Position numbers and translations under genes: made by a program. 64,000 bases of DNA from Ceratotherium simum simum (Eukaryota > Chordata > Mammalia > Perissodactyla > Rhinocerotidae): assembly GCF_000283155.1 (NCBI RefSeq), contig NW_004454182.1:3987598-4051597 (forward strand), read 5' to 3'. Positions 1 to 12,209 of this stretch are shown one piece after another (position 1 is the first letter of the stretch; every line of letters begins with the position of its first letter). The notes under the pieces were generated by a model. That model ran no database searches and was not told the origin of the DNA. It saw only the letters and a list, made by a program, of their open reading frames with translations.

Positions 1-790
1 GTTCAGTAGTTTGGGGCCATTCATTTTCAGACGCGAACTCAGAAACATGTCATGAACGGCATAATTCCCATGTTGCTCTGGCGGTTAGGTCCTTCTTCCT
101 CGTGACAGAACCAGTAGATGCTGTATCACACAAATTATCCAGGCAAGTATGTCAAATATGGAGTCAAGGTCAGCCAAAAATTTCTAGAAGTATACTCAAA
201 GAGGGGTGCAGAGAGGACTGCTCAGTTACCTGCTTCCCATACTAAGTGTGATTATGTGATGGTGCGTATATGTGGTTATAATCATCACATATGCAGGTTT
301 TCCTACAAATTGCTACCCTGAATGTCAACATGAGTTGCATCTACATAAGGAAAATGGATCTTGATGGGACACCTCTACATTCCTTGAAATGGGTGGCATA
401 GTGCTGGTGTGAGAAACTCTTTGAAAACTGAAGGACTGGTATCGACATGCATAAACATCCCTTTTCCAACAGATTGGGATGCATTTTCCCCATTCAATAT
501 TGTGTTCTTTGCAAACAGTGATTAGAGAGTGACAGTTCCTATCATAACCAGGAATTCTCCATTACCAGAGTGTCAGACAAAATATCTGGCAGAATTCGGT
601 TCTAAAGAGAAAATTAGAGCAGCTATATTACACAGGTTCAGAATTGGCAATTAGGCAAAGAAGGTATGAGCACAGAAAGAATGTGGAAACAGAAGATGTC
701 CAAAATTACCAAGGATGGTAATATTTTGTTAATTCACCTTTGGGGACTGCAAGTGTATGTTACCTGAGTATATCAGATATATGTTTTTAA
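1..790. other. Unassigned AT-rich non-coding sequence
   Basis: No repeat family, exon or RNA gene was recognised here. The 67-codon open frame at 118-321 has no recognisable domain, and its length is what chance gives in this composition. The stretch ends where a minus-strand LINE-1 relic begins. Confidence 0.4.
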
Positions 791-1985
791 TAACAACTTT
801 ATTGAGATATATTTTATATTTATATCTTAAATATATGTTAAAGTTCATAATTCAATGGTTTTTAATATGTTCACAGAATGCTGCATTGATCACCATCATT
901 CTAAATTAAGAATATTTTATCACCTCAAAAGAAATCCCATACCTATTGACAGTCATTCCACGCTCCCTCTTTTCTCCATGCCCCAGCAACTACTAATTTA
1001 CTCTCTGTCGCTGTGGATTGGCCTATTCTGGACATTTTATATATGTGGAATCATACATTATGTGGTATTTTGTGATTGGCTTCTTTTACTTAGAATAATG
1101 TTGTCAGGGTTCATCCACGTCGTAGCACGTATCAGTACTTTGTTAATTTTTATTACCAAGTAATATCCCATTGTATGGATATACTACATTTTATTTTTCT
1201 ATTCTTCAATTGGTGGACATTTGGGTTGTTTCTACCTTTTAGCTATTAAGTATAATACTGCTATGAACATTTGTATACATTTTTGGTGTGGACATAGTTC
1301 TTATTTCTATTTAGTAAATATTTAGGAGTAGAATTATTACATCATATGGAAACTTTATGTTTTAATACTTTGACGAATTGTGAAACTATTTCCCATAGTA
1401 GCTACACCATTTTACAATCCCACCAGCAATGTCTGAGGGTTCCAATTTATCCACATTCTTGCTAATACTTGTTATTGTCTGTTTTTTAATTTTAGCAACT
1501 CTCATGGACAGGAAGTGGTATTTCATTGTGGTTTTGGTTTGTATTTCCTAAGGACTAATGATATTGGGCAAATTTTCATGTGCTTATTGGCCACTTGTAT
1601 ATCCTCTTTGGATAAACGTGATTCTAATTTTCTGCGCATTTTGAAATTACATTATGTGTCTTTGTTGCTTAATTTTAAAAGGTCTTCTGTATATATTTGA
1701 GATACAAGTTCCTTATCAGATATATAATATGCAAATAATTCATCCCATTTTGTAAATTGTTTTCACTTTCTTGATGATATCCTTTGAAGCACAAAATCTT
1801 TTAGTTTGATGATGTCTAATTTATCCTTTTTTTTTTCTTTTGTAGCTTACAATTTGTGTCGTATCTGAGAAACAATGGTCTAACCTAAGGTCACAGAGAC
1901 TTACTTATGGTTTCTTTCTGTATTTTTAATAGTTTTATCTCTTACATTTAGATTTATGGTCAATTCTTGTACAAATTGATGAGCA
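791..1985 (-). mobile_element. LINE-1 relic (3' part)
   Basis: Read on the minus strand this follows the 3' part of mammalian L1: the 3' untranslated region first in window order, then ORF2 C-terminal sequence. Recognisable antisense pieces include the stretch around 1040-1110 (GTGGAATCATACA...), the 1165-1270 block matching 'ATTCAGCC...ATGGATAAA' on the other strand, and the 1390-1470 block (CCCACCAGCAATG). Many indels and stops indicate an old, dead copy. Open frames at 855-1163 and 1515-1700 are antisense noise inside it. Confidence 0.8.
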
Positions 1986-2499
1986 GAATTCTTCAATGCC
2001 CTACCTGAAAAAAGAGAATGAAAAGAGGCTATATCTCAGGTGTACAAGCAAAGACTGCTGTCTCTCTGACTGGGGATGTCCAAATCCAGTTTGGTTTTTT
2101 TTGCTGAAAAAAACAAAACTGAGCGCATACACTCGACTGAATCTTGTGTGATATGACCACTGTTATCTGGCTAACAATACACAAGGCAAAAGAAGCAAGG
2201 ACCTCTTTCCACTTGACTCAGTTTAAGTTCATCATAATTCTCATTTCTTTTTCCATCAATACTCAAATATAAACCACTTTGGGACAGATACAGTAGATTC
2301 CCTCTTCTAGCACCCATTCTAATCTTAGCTAACTTTCCATGAGGGCTGAAAAGCTTGAAGAATCCTGTGAAGGAAGGATTCTGCATGTGCCTTGTGTTCT
2401 CTGCACAGATACATCGCATTTTTCTTAGACGCGGAAGTGAGCAACCTCATGCACATGAGTGACTGGATCTACAAGTGACTGGGGTCACAGAGGCATTCA
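1986..2499. other. Unassigned sequence between L1 and an LTR-like end
   Basis: No known repeat or coding exon was recognised. An 82-codon minus-strand frame (2171-2419) has no domain that could be named. The segment may be the upstream part of the LTR-like element that follows. Confidence 0.3.
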
Positions 2500-2737
2500 G
2501 TTATTCAAGGCAACCATGGCAGATTATTTTTAGCTTCTAGTCACTAGCATCAGAAGTTCTGAGCGGGGATCCTAGTGGTGTCATTGGCAGTATACTTATT
2601 CTAACTGTGCTGTTCCTAGATCTGTGCCTTCTGGTTGGGACCCAACTGTAGTGCTCTGGTTCTTTAATAAATCCTTTTCTGCTCAAAATAACTCAAGTGG
2701 GTTCTATCATTTGCAGCTAAGAACCATGATTAATACA
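2500..2737 (+). repeat. Probable ERVL/MaLR-type LTR 3' portion
   Basis: The stretch contains an AATAAA polyadenylation signal near 2667. About 70 bases later it ends in TTTGCAGCTAAGAACC...ATTAATACA, resembling the 3' terminus of ancient ERVL-related LTRs, which commonly end in a 'CTTGCAACCAA...CTAATACA' pattern. The 5' boundary is not visible. No internal retroviral sequence was recognised beside it. Confidence 0.4.
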
Positions 2738-4612
2738 ATCGTCATTGCCTCCACCCACCCACACTCACAGCCTGGGCGGGCAATCTATTCTTTAGCAGAC
2801 TATCATTGCATAATGCTCAGTAACTTCCTTGGTTCTGACCTTGCTTTCTAATCCTATCCCCTTCTGAACCCTTTTCTTCTGCCTTCTAGAACATTATGAA
2901 AAAATTCTTCTATATTCTTAATTTCAGTACCAAATGTTCTATTTCCCAAATCACTAATTTAAATATCATGTTCTCTGTCCTTCTAGCTCACTTGGCCAAC
3001 TAATCTCACTTACTATTTTTAACCTTCTTGATACTTTTATTTTCCTCTATTATTTTTTCTCCTCTGTCTTCACTTCTTTTGCTTTCTGAATTCAGTTGTA
3101 ATGTCTATTAATTAACAATTATTTTCCTGTTCTTCTGCCTTTTTTCTCTTCCAGGCAGCTGAACACAGCTAGAGAAAATTATCTAACTTGGCAAGTTGGT
3201 ACCACTATGAATTCAAGATCACTCAGCATCACTAGGTCCACCATATGGCATTTTGTCCAATACTTACTTGATCAAATTGCAGGATATTATCTACAACAAA
3301 TATTTCATACATTTCTCACCTATCCAACATCAAACACTCCTACTGCTCCCATCACTGGCAGCAGGTGATCTCCAACTACTTATTCACAGGGAATGCAGAA
3401 ACCTTCTAAAATCTATCAAAACATTCTGCCCTACATCAGCAAGTCTACTAGAATTTGATTCCATCCAATTAGCCTCTCTTTTACATTCTTATAAAATCTT
3501 GTATTCCTACCCAGAAGTGTCTTGCTCAAATAATATTTCAGGAAGGAAGAAAAGATGGAAGAAAAGTCCCTAAGCATCTCTCTTTGCATATGTTCTCAGA
3601 TGTTCTTAACAAAGCTCTCCAAGATTCTTGATGTCCAGTACAAGCAGAGAGCTCAAATCAAGCGATTCACTATTTCGGGCAGGATCACGGAACAGTTAGT
3701 TTTTGCTAATTTTCTTTTCCAGGTATTTCATTAGGTAAAGGATTTGGCCTTGAATAAGAGTGGCTCGTTTTTTGCCAAAATTCACCAGGTATTGGCTAGA
3801 TCTTTGTGGGATTAGTCTAGCACTGCAGCTAAAAGGGTGGAAAAATACATTGAATCATGTTTCCTTGACAGCCCTCCCATATTTCAGAGATGGGCAGCAC
3901 ACATGGCTGAACAGAAGTCCTTGCAATAAAAAAGTCTCATCTGTGCATTCTCAGCTATGGGAGCAGAAATTCACAGTGTAGGTACTACGTCTCAATCTAC
4001 TTACTGCCACTTCATAGACAACGTCCCCCTCCTAATTGTGGGATGTCAGAAACATCTCAATTCCTTCAAAGAGGTAGACCCTTCTTGGTATGTATTTATT
4101 TTATGCCTGTCCATCTACTCTGGAGCATTTTGGCTGCTCCAAGATTTGTGAGCTTCTCAGCTTTTTCATGCACATCAACACTTAGAAGATTCTAAGATGT
4201 CTTTTATTGATAGGCCATCGCTTCAGCAAACATTTTTCCAAGATACTGGAAAATAACTCTATTTCTCACAGACACATCCTGTGTTAGGCTATCACACAGG
4301 AGTTCCTGCCTCAAAAGACCAGAAGATGGTTTACATTGAACTTTTGCTTATTTTATGTTCAGGTCTCAAAAAGAAGATTTTAAAAAACTCAATCAGGTTA
4401 CCAGGGATGCCTAATTGATACAAATCCAGAAAAAATATTACATATTCTTAAAGGAAGCTGTCTGGAAAACTGAAAAGTCCAGACTTAATTTATTGACGGT
4501 CTCTAGAAGATCACCTTGCTTGACTCTACTTTGGATCTTTTGCCATTCTAGGGCCTTGAAGCCCTTAGTCATGGGAGCCATGTTGATAGTGTTCTACTAT
4601 TAGATGCTTGAC
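2738..4612. other. Unassigned non-coding sequence
   Basis: Mixed AT-rich sequence with pyrimidine-rich patches (about 2840-3160). The longest open frame, 106 codons at 3253-3573, shows no domain, no splice context and no Kozak-like start. No interspersed repeat could be named. An old unclassified repeat cannot be excluded. Confidence 0.35.
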
Positions 4613-4726
4613 TAGGAAGACCAACTTGTCTGGTTTGCCCAAGATTTTCCCAGTTTGAAAACTGAAACTCCATATCCTGAAAATGCCCTCAGTTTTGGAC
4701 AAACCAGGATGATTGGCCACCCTAAG
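4613..4726. mobile_element. Short palindromic DNA-transposon-like element
   Basis: The ends are imperfect inverted repeats. The left end has ACCAACTTGTCTGGTTTGCCC. The complement of the right end reads GGCCAATCATCCTGGTTTGTCC. A short unique centre lies between them. This matches the plan of small non-autonomous mammalian DNA transposons (MITE-like). No convincing target-site duplication was found. Confidence 0.5.
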
Positions 4727-6192
4727 CTGGACAGTCTTCATCCCTGAACACCTTGGCTCTATTTTTTTCAGTTATTCTGCTGTGTGGCTTATTCAACATC
4801 ATCATTTCATTCCAGGTATCCCCAGTTCATGTTAGGTCCTGTTACACCTTAATTAAGGCACGTCTATGTTCAATGAGCTTCTGTATTACCAGCCACATAA
4901 GACTGGTTGTGAGAGAAGTGTGTGAGCAATTTGTTGGAAGAGTAAATAAGATGCTAAACTCCTACCCTGCTCAATTGCTGGACCACTCACCTAAAGAGGA
5001 AGCATATTTACCCAAATCTCCATTCAAGAGAAATATTACCAAAGCAGCCTCTGTCTGCTACCACCATCCACCCAAGAGATATACAAAAGATAGCTTTAAG
5101 ATAAACCATTCCAGTTCATGGCTAAGAAATATCTAAATTCCAGCCTCTCTCCCTCTCTCTACCACTATCATTATCTTAGAAGCTGATCCAGAGCTGAGTG
5201 TTTTAGTTCATTAGTAGAAACTCGCCTCAAGCATATCTCCAACTATTGAACAGCTGGCCAGCCAATAAACAAAGATTTGGCTCAGATGGAAGTTGATGAG
5301 TGAGGGAGTAGACAGAAGTCTAACTTGATAATGACCCTTAAATTCTATGGAAATAAATGTGCTGGCACAGAAAGGAACACTTCATGGATCATGAAATTAG
5401 CTCCAGAAACACCCAAAAGACGCTTGTATTTGGTTTTCTCATGTCCTCTCACTTGTCAATCTTCATTCATTTTCTTTTTTGCCTTGTGCATTGATTCTAT
5501 AGCTTGTTGGCTTTCTCACCTGTCAATATTTATTCATTTTATTATTTTACTTCTGCATTGACCCTACAGCTTTTTAGGCCAATTGAATAAACATCTCCTT
5601 TCCAAACTTTGAATCCAACCAGATCTTGCCTCTCCCTTCTAGCACATCATCTCTATGGTTTTATCATTGGTAACAAGACTGAGGAATTTCCTGTACCTCT
5701 TGTAGGCAGACCTTATCAGACAAGTCTTGGCAACCATCAGGTAATCTGACTTTCAAAGACTTTTAGAGCCATCCATTATTCATTAGCAACATTGTTTCAT
5801 GTATCGCTTAGCCATATTTTATATATCCCAATTTGTATGGACTTTCAACAATAGACAAGAGGGGAATTTTCATGGTGAAAGAGTTTTGAAATAACTTTAT
5901 GGCAGACGTAAAAATGGTCATGGATTATGGCTTCCACATCCTTGCCCTGTCCCTGAATATATTTGATTCTGCAAAACAGAATTTCTGTGCTATGCTAAAA
6001 TTTAAAGATCATTCATTTATCAACATAGCACTTGAGAAAATTGGGCATGGAGCTAGGTTCATCATTAAAGAGTAAAAAATTACACTGAATGAAAGCATAG
6101 CTTCAGCTTTTATATTCTCCATCTCAAATAGGAAACGTAATGGAAAAACCACACTTTATTTATGAAAGTTACACTCTAGTTATTAAGCTTAA
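4727..6192. other. Unassigned sequence with a local tandem duplication
   Basis: A 127-codon frame at 4753-5136 starts with a hydrophobic stretch but has no recognisable domain, and the flanks do not look like exon borders. The only clear structure is the two-copy tandem repeat at 5447-5573. Confidence 0.35.
5447..5573. repeat. Two-copy tandem duplication, 67-bp period
   Basis: Unit 1 (5447-5513) begins TCTCACTTGTCAATCTTCAT and contains TGCATTGATTCTATAGCTT. Unit 2 (5514-5573) begins TCTCACCTGTCAATATTTAT and contains TGCATTGACCCTACAGCTT. The copies are aligned end to end with scattered substitutions, so the duplication is local and not recent. Confidence 0.7.
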
Positions 6193-6205
6193 GAAGGTGT
6201 GTATG

Positions 6206-6582
6206 GGCACTTAGGTTGTTTCCATATCTTGGCTATTGTAAATAATGCTGCAATGAATATAGAGGTGGCTATATTTTTTTGAACTAGTGTTTTCATATTC
6301 TTTGGATAAATACCCAGAAGTGGAATAGCTGGATCACATGATAGTTCTTAATCTTTTAAGGAAAAATTTCCATACTGTTACCAGAGGAGAAGGTGGGGAG
6401 GAAGAAGACTAAATGGATAAAGGAGGTCATTTGTACAGCGATGGATGGAAACTAGACTTTTGGTGGTGAACCTGACGTGGTATATACAGAAGTCTAATTA
6501 TAATGATGTACACTTGAAATCTATATAATGTTGTAAACCAGTTACCTCAATAAAAATATAAATAAATAAAAATTTAAAAAAG
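6206..6582. mobile_element. L1 insertion with 5' inversion (twin priming)
   Basis: The first part (6206-6382) is L1 ORF2 3'-end sequence in minus orientation (AAATACCCAGAAGTGGAATA, GCTATTGTAAATAATGCTGC). The second part (6383-6582) is the L1 3' terminus in plus orientation (ATAATGTTGTAAACCAGTTA, then AATAAAAATATAAATAAA). The inverted segment is the one that lies upstream in intact L1, as twin priming predicts. Possible target duplications GAAGGTGTGTATG (6193-6205) and GAAGATATGTGTG (6583-6595) match at 10 of 13 positions, differing only by transitions. Confidence 0.75.
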
Positions 6583-6764
6583 GAAGATATGTGTGTAGGT
6601 GTGTTTTTTCTGTGAAAGATGAAAGATATAACAAATACATCTTGGTTGCCCACAGAAGGAAAATCTCTGAACAATATGGTTTTCTTCCTGAATTTTAAAA
6701 GGGTAGCCACTTTTAGGAGATGGGCAGGAAATGATGAGAACTAATATTGAGACCGAGAGTGCCA

Positions 6765-7005
6765 ATAATATTTCCGGGCATTGTTATCAGCACTTTATAC
6801 ATTAATTTACTTTACCCTTCCAACAACCCTATGAAATCCATATGATATTATTAGTCTTCATTTAAAGATGAGGACAGGGAGACAGACAGAGATTAAAAAC
6901 TTGCTCAAGTACACAGAACAAGGAAGTAAGTGGAGAAGGCAGGGCTATAATCCCAGGAGTCTGGCGGCAGTGTCCTCACACTGAACCAGTGTGCTACATG
7001 CATCG
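6765..7005 (-). repeat. MIR SINE
   Basis: Near full-length mammalian-wide interspersed repeat on the minus strand. Landmarks in window order are CAGCACTTTATACATTAA, CAACAACCCTATGAAATCC, a degenerate GATGAGGACAGGGAGACAGA, and the tRNA-like end GTCTGGCGGCAGTGTCC. It is strongly diverged, as expected for an ancient SINE. Confidence 0.75.
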
Positions 7006-7861
7006 CCTCCCCACTGCTCAGAAGAGGGTGTGTGACTTGTGTTTTGAGGGTCTAAAAAAATAGCTGCCAAGTGTCCAGATGGAGAACAAGAGAAACTGAA
7101 TGACACTCTGAATTTCTGATGTAGCCAATGAGTAAGCAAATCCTGACCCTGCATATGGAACTGGCTTGACTCCTGGGAGGTGACAGAATAGGGACAGAGA
7201 AAATAAACATTAGGCCAGTGCTATGGTGGCCACTCCTAGATTCCCAACCAATCTGGGGCTAATGGTGACACTAGTGCTCTCCTTTGTGGCAACTGCAGGA
7301 GAAAAAACATTTGAATTCCCCTGTCCCGTGGGTGAGTGGAGGCATCCCTAACGGTGGCATGTTTGTGTGTATACAGTTTTGCCTGGCTGAGATGAAGCTC
7401 TCCTGGGCTCACAGCGAGAATCAGGCAACGCCCCTGCTAGTGTGCTTCTGGCAGAGAGGTTCCCTTTCAGAAAATGTTTAGGAGTTTGTTCCTGTAATTG
7501 TCACAAATATTCACCTCATTAAAAAGGATGCCCAGTCATATCCCTGGAGTTGCTAGGATCCAGAATCCCTCTGAAAGGGAATTCATATAGAATCTATAGT
7601 GATGATTTTGATATAAACAGATTTCCCTACATGATAAAAATTCGATAGTGGAGTCCTGACTGGAGGAAAAGATAATGTGTGTCCGCAAAATAAATAATCA
7701 TAAGTAAAGAAAAGACTTGAGAGTAATCCAGAGATTGGAGTCAGTCTGCGGACTCCTAGCACAGCCAACTCCTGCAAGGCTAGTGTGTTCTGAAAGAGAG
7801 ATGTGCATAAAGGGAAAAAAAGGTGTTATTACTTGCCCAATAGCACTGAAAGAATCACTCT
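7006..7861. other. Unassigned non-coding sequence
   Basis: Slightly less AT-rich than its surroundings. Short open frames (7284-7481 plus, 7583-7777 minus) have no recognisable domains. A short direct repeat, AGAATCACTCT, occurs twice around 7850-7877. Confidence 0.35.
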
Positions 7862-8030
7862 AAGAGAATCACTCTGGCCACATGTGACTATTTAAATTTA
7901 AATAAATCAAAATTAAATACAACTTTAAAAGTCGGTTTCTTGATGTCACTAACCACATTTCAAACATTCAATAGCTACATGTGGCGAGCCGCTACCATAC
8001 TGCCAGAGCAGATACAGAACATTTTCCTAA
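7862..8030. mobile_element. Non-autonomous hAT-Charlie-type element
   Basis: The sequence contains two opposed copies of the CCACATGTG(A/G)C core (about 7878 and 7978), flanking AT-rich sequence with CTAACCACATTTCAAACATTCAATAG. This is the pattern of the mammalian MER-type hAT element that surrounds 'TGTCCAATA...GCCACATGTGGCTA'. A related copy lies at 52325-52435. Confidence 0.6.
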
Positions 8031-8560
8031 GTGCAGATCATCTCATTGTGCAGAAGTACTTAAAGAATACTAACTCGTTCACTACATGAGGGAGAGAACA
8101 GGACTGGAGGCCACTAGGAAGACGTCAGCACTGGCAGAGCGACTGCATTTAATGAAACCAAGGAAAGAGAGGACACAGAGGCTGACAGAGCAGTCTCATT
8201 TGTTCTATGTGACAGAGTACCTGCTAATCAAGTGGGTAGTGGCTCCAAGGTATGTCAGTGGGAATTGCTGTGATAATGACCCTTTTAAGTGGAAAGACAG
8301 CTAGTAGTTGCAAATGGAGAATTACCTATGCGTGAGGCTCTCCGATGTGACAAACCATAGGGGTGGAATATTACAATGATCGACTTACTCTGAGTCACAA
8401 ATTTACATATTACACATGGGCTACATATTTTCTTTTTGAAATAAAAAAGATGTTTCGTTGTTTCTTTCTGATTATATACATAATTCATGCTTATTGTAAA
8501 TACTTCAAACAAAGTGTAAGAGGCAAGTCAAAATTGCTTGAAATTTTCAATTACCAGAGG
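8031..8560. other. Unassigned non-coding sequence
   Basis: No repeat or exon was recognised. Short overlapping frames on both strands (8086-8563) are chance ORFs without domain content. Confidence 0.35.
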
Positions 8561-10330
8561 TGAACAGTAATGGTCTTTTGGCAAGATACATAGACGGAGA
8601 AATATATATACACACACACATATTATTTTTACGTAAATGTAATCATTTATTTTATATTGAGTAACTGCTTTTTTGTTGTAGTATTTTTGTTACAGTTGGG
8701 TTTTTTTTTTTCATCATACCCTTTATTTTTTGGTTTTGCTTGCTCTCTCCACTAATCCATATTGTCTCATTGTTCACACAATCAAGTAAAAATTGTATAT
8801 TGGTATTTTCCTTATCTGTTTATGAAATTGGACTTATGCAGTATTCATGTTACTGAAAGTTAATTTTCTCACAAAATTATATCGGGAAATCTCCTCAACT
8901 CAAGTGATAGATATTTAACCCATCCTTGCAACCGCCTCACATTTCAACAGTGTGGATGTTCCATAATTTTGTCATCAGCCTCTCCACTAGTGCTTTAGTT
9001 CAGTCGCAGATTTATGCCCTTTACAATGAATTTCTTCATAGTTTTCTTTTTACTGACCCCTCTCCTCAAATTTTTACCACACAAATAAATAATAGTACTT
9101 AAATCTGTAGAATTCCTAGAGTCTTATTACTGGGTCACGGAAGTATTTGTTTTTAATCTAAATAGGCATTGCCAGATTATTTTCCAACAAAGGCTACGTA
9201 AATTCACCTTTACAGCAGTTATGCATACATGTATGTGTTTACCCGTTATCCCTGTTAGTGCCACCACTGAGTAGTATTATCTTATTTTTGATAATCTGGG
9301 CAGAATTATCTCATTATTCTTCTAATTTATAATTAAAATTTACAATTTCTACTAGTGAGGCTCACTATATATATATATGCTTAGTGGCTATTTGGTCATC
9401 TCTTCTCTAAATTGTCTATTAAAGACTTTTTGTAAACTTTTCTATTAGGTTCTATTTTGCATATGAACATGTAGGAACTCTTTCTAACGGGGCTGCCATA
9501 ATGAACAACTCTTGGGAGCCTAACCATGCTGCTGGACACATTATAGTCTCCAGGGGTTTATGGAAACTACATGTAATTTACACACTCTTGACTTGTGAAA
9601 TAGGGTAGCCCCAATGAATATTAAAGATAACACAAATATTATACAGGAGATATGTAAACTATATGCCTTGCAAATATTTTCCCAATCTACACTTTGTATT
9701 TTGATTATATTTATAGTATATCTTGACTTAAATTTTACATTTTGTGTAGCAAATTTCTATATTTTTCATTGTAGCCAATAATTTTCCTGTCATGTTTTTA
9801 AAAATTTCCTGATTTCTGGGTTATCTGTTTGGTCTCCTAAAATTTTTCAACATGTTTTGATTTTAGTTTTACGTTGTAATCACTAATTCATCTGAAATAT
9901 ATTTTTGTGTATGATATGAGGTAGAGTTCTATGTAAATTTCTTTTAATAGAGAGCCATTCGTGCCAGACATAAGTTTTAAATTAGACGATATTTTCTTGT
10001 TGAATTGAAACATCTTCCTTTTCATATATTGAAAATTTATATATTCGGGAATCTATTTCTGAACTCTATTCTTTCTACTTATCTTTTTCTAAGTCTATAC
10101 CAATAGCATATTGACTTGATTATAGCAGATTTATGTTATTTTTAATATGTTGTAAGGCAGATTTCTGGTCACTAGTATTCTATTTACATAAATTACATTG
10201 TTAAAACTAGATATTTATTCTTCAATATAAACTCAAATGTTTTTGTCAAATTACACAGACTGTTGGGAATCTAATTAGAATTTTAAAGTGTATATTAATT
10301 TTTCTTAGATTTTCATTTTCTTTCTATTAA
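8561..10330 (-). mobile_element. Ancient LINE-1 relic, ORF2 3' half
   Basis: Highly diverged antisense L1. Landmarks are GCATTGCCAGATTATTTTCC (about 9167), the region around 9880-9930 (AATTCATCTGAAATATATTTTTG, the antisense of the L1 'AAAAATTAACTCAAAATGGAT' area) and CTATACCAATAGCATATTGA near 10095. It includes a short CA/TA microsatellite at 8600-8622. No usable reading frame remains. Confidence 0.6.
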
Positions 10331-10429
10331 GATCTCAATTTTTCTTTAGGTTATCTTTTCTTTTATATTTACTCCAAATTTATTCAATTATAAGCTACTT
10401 ATATATAAATGTTAAGTGTAAGGTCAATG

Positions 10430-10640
10430 AAATTTAATATGATAAACAGAGAGTTTCTTTAAGATTGAAAATCTCTGTTCATTGAAAGAAACTTTTAAGA
10501 GAGTTAAAAGCTTAATTTCAGAATAAGAAGATATTTTCAATATATAATTTTTTTAAAAAAGACTAACATACAATATATAGAGAGAACTTCTACAAATCAA
10601 AAAGAAATAGCCCAATTTACAAAAAAGGAGGAAAATTCAA
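10430..10640 (+). mobile_element. Small plus-strand LINE-1/HAL1 fragment
   Basis: Contains the L1-like segment GAACTTCTACAAATCAAAAAG followed by AGCCCAATTTACAAAAAAGG, equivalent to the 'AACTCAACA...AACCCAATTAAAAAATGGGC' part of L1 ORF2. It sits between minus-strand L1 pieces, so it is a separate insertion or an inverted piece. Confidence 0.5.
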
Positions 10641-10659
10641 ATAAAATCAAGATACAGAA

Positions 10660-11540
10660 CACATCCAGTGGTCCTGAACACTCACATATGCCCACTGCAA
10701 GTCAATACTCTTCAAGAAATCATATTTTCACTTTATCACCATAGATTATTCTGCTCATTCTTGAACTTTATATGAATGGAATCATACAGTTTATACTTTT
10801 TTTTTTCTCTGAACTGTTTCTCTTAACATTGGATTTCTGTTGAGAGCATAACCAGTAGTGGGATTATGGGGACTGCTCAATTCTCTCTGTTCTTCTATAA
10901 CATGTGTCTGTTTTCTCTGAGTCTGTTCAAAATTTTCTGTCTATCTTTGGTGTGTCTAAGGGTGTGTGTGTATGTGTGTGCATGTGTTGGTATTTTTTTC
11001 CCTTGAGACTTTTTGAGTCTTTTGAATCTGTGATTTAATATCTTTCATTACTTTCCGGAAAATTTCAGCCATTTTCTCTTCGAATGTTTCTTCTGCCCTA
11101 CTCTCTCCTTCTACTCCTTCTGGGACTACATTTACATATATATTAGACCATTGGATATTGTTCCACAGCTCTTGGTTGTTCTATTCACTTTTTCCCATTC
11201 TTTTTCTTTTCTTCCTCTGTTAGTTTGAATGACTACTCTTGACTTATCTATAACATTGCTGATATTTTTTCACTGAAGGAACTCAATTTCTGATATTCTG
11301 ATTTTTATTTCTAGCCTTTTCCATTTGAATCTTGCTTATATTTTCCATTTTTCTGCTTACAGTCCTCATCTCTTGATGCAAGGTGTGGACATTTTCCACT
11401 AAATCTTTTAACATCTTACATTTATTTTAAAGCCTTTCTTCAGATTTCAGGTTACTTTGGTGCCTTGCAACCTAAGTTTTCTAATATGATCAAGAAAAGT
11501 TACAGTTTTGTATACTATTGAGCTCTTTATTTTTCATTGT
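10660..11540 (-). mobile_element. LINE-1-derived sequence
   Basis: Contains an antisense L1 3' motif (TATGAATGGAATCATACAGT near 10772). It then has the region 11040-11480, which parallels the one at 21800-22190 (GAAAATTTCAGCCATTTTCT versus GAAAATTTTCAGCCATTATT; GTCCCACA/GTTCCACA). The match between the two window regions supports a shared L1-type origin. A TG-rich simple repeat lies at about 10962-10990. Confidence 0.55.
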
Positions 11541-11962
11541 TTGGGTATGAATAGCTTTGATTGCAGCTTTCCATCTTCTAAATGATAGCAGAAGTATATT
11601 GTACATTTATTTTTAATGGATATTGCCAAAAAGTTTTCCAAAATGGTTACACAAATTTAAACTCCAACCAGCATTCTAAAGATATCAAGTTTCTCTAATC
11701 TTCATTTATTCTTTTTGGTTTCAGTACTGTTAATTGTAACTTTTATGGTTGAAATGAATTGATATTCATTGTGATTTTAATTTGCCTTTACTTAATTAGT
11801 ATTGATGATTACTACTCTCTTTTTAATATACTTGATAGTCATTTGGATATCTTTTTCTGTACTGAGCCTTCTCAAGAAATATGCCAGTTTTGTAAATTGG
11901 AATGTCTATCTTTTTCTTCTTGATTTGTAGTTCTTTATATATTGTGTATATTCATCTTTTTT

Positions 11963-12209
11963 GGGGGGTGGGGGTGGGAAGATTAGACCTGAGCTAACAT
12001 CTGTGGCCAATCCTCCTCTTTTTGCTGAGGAAGATTGGCCCTGGGCAACCATCCATGCCCATCTTCCTCTACTTTATATGTGAGACAGCTGCCACAGCAT
12101 GGCTTGATAAGCGGTGTGTAGGTCCACCCTGGGGATCTGAACCTGTGAACCCTGGGCTGCCGAAGTGGAGTGCACAAACTTAACCACTATGCCACTGGGC
12201 CAGCCCCAC
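11963..12209 (-). mobile_element. ERE SINE
   Basis: tRNA-derived perissodactyl SINE in minus orientation, running from the antisense tail (GAGCTAACATCTGTGGCC) to the antisense head (GCCACTGGGCCAGCCCC). A perfect 13-bp target-site duplication ATTCATCTTTTTT flanks it at 11950-11962 and 12210-12222. It lies within the L1 relic. Confidence 0.95.

Noticed and set aside
2171..2419. 82-codon minus-strand frame with a faint beta-trefoil-like pattern
   Set aside because: The resemblance is a few residues only. There is no family signature and no exon structure.
4753..5136. 127-codon plus-strand frame with a hydrophobic N-terminus
   Set aside because: No domain, no plausible exon borders, and the length is possible by chance in a 64-kb window.
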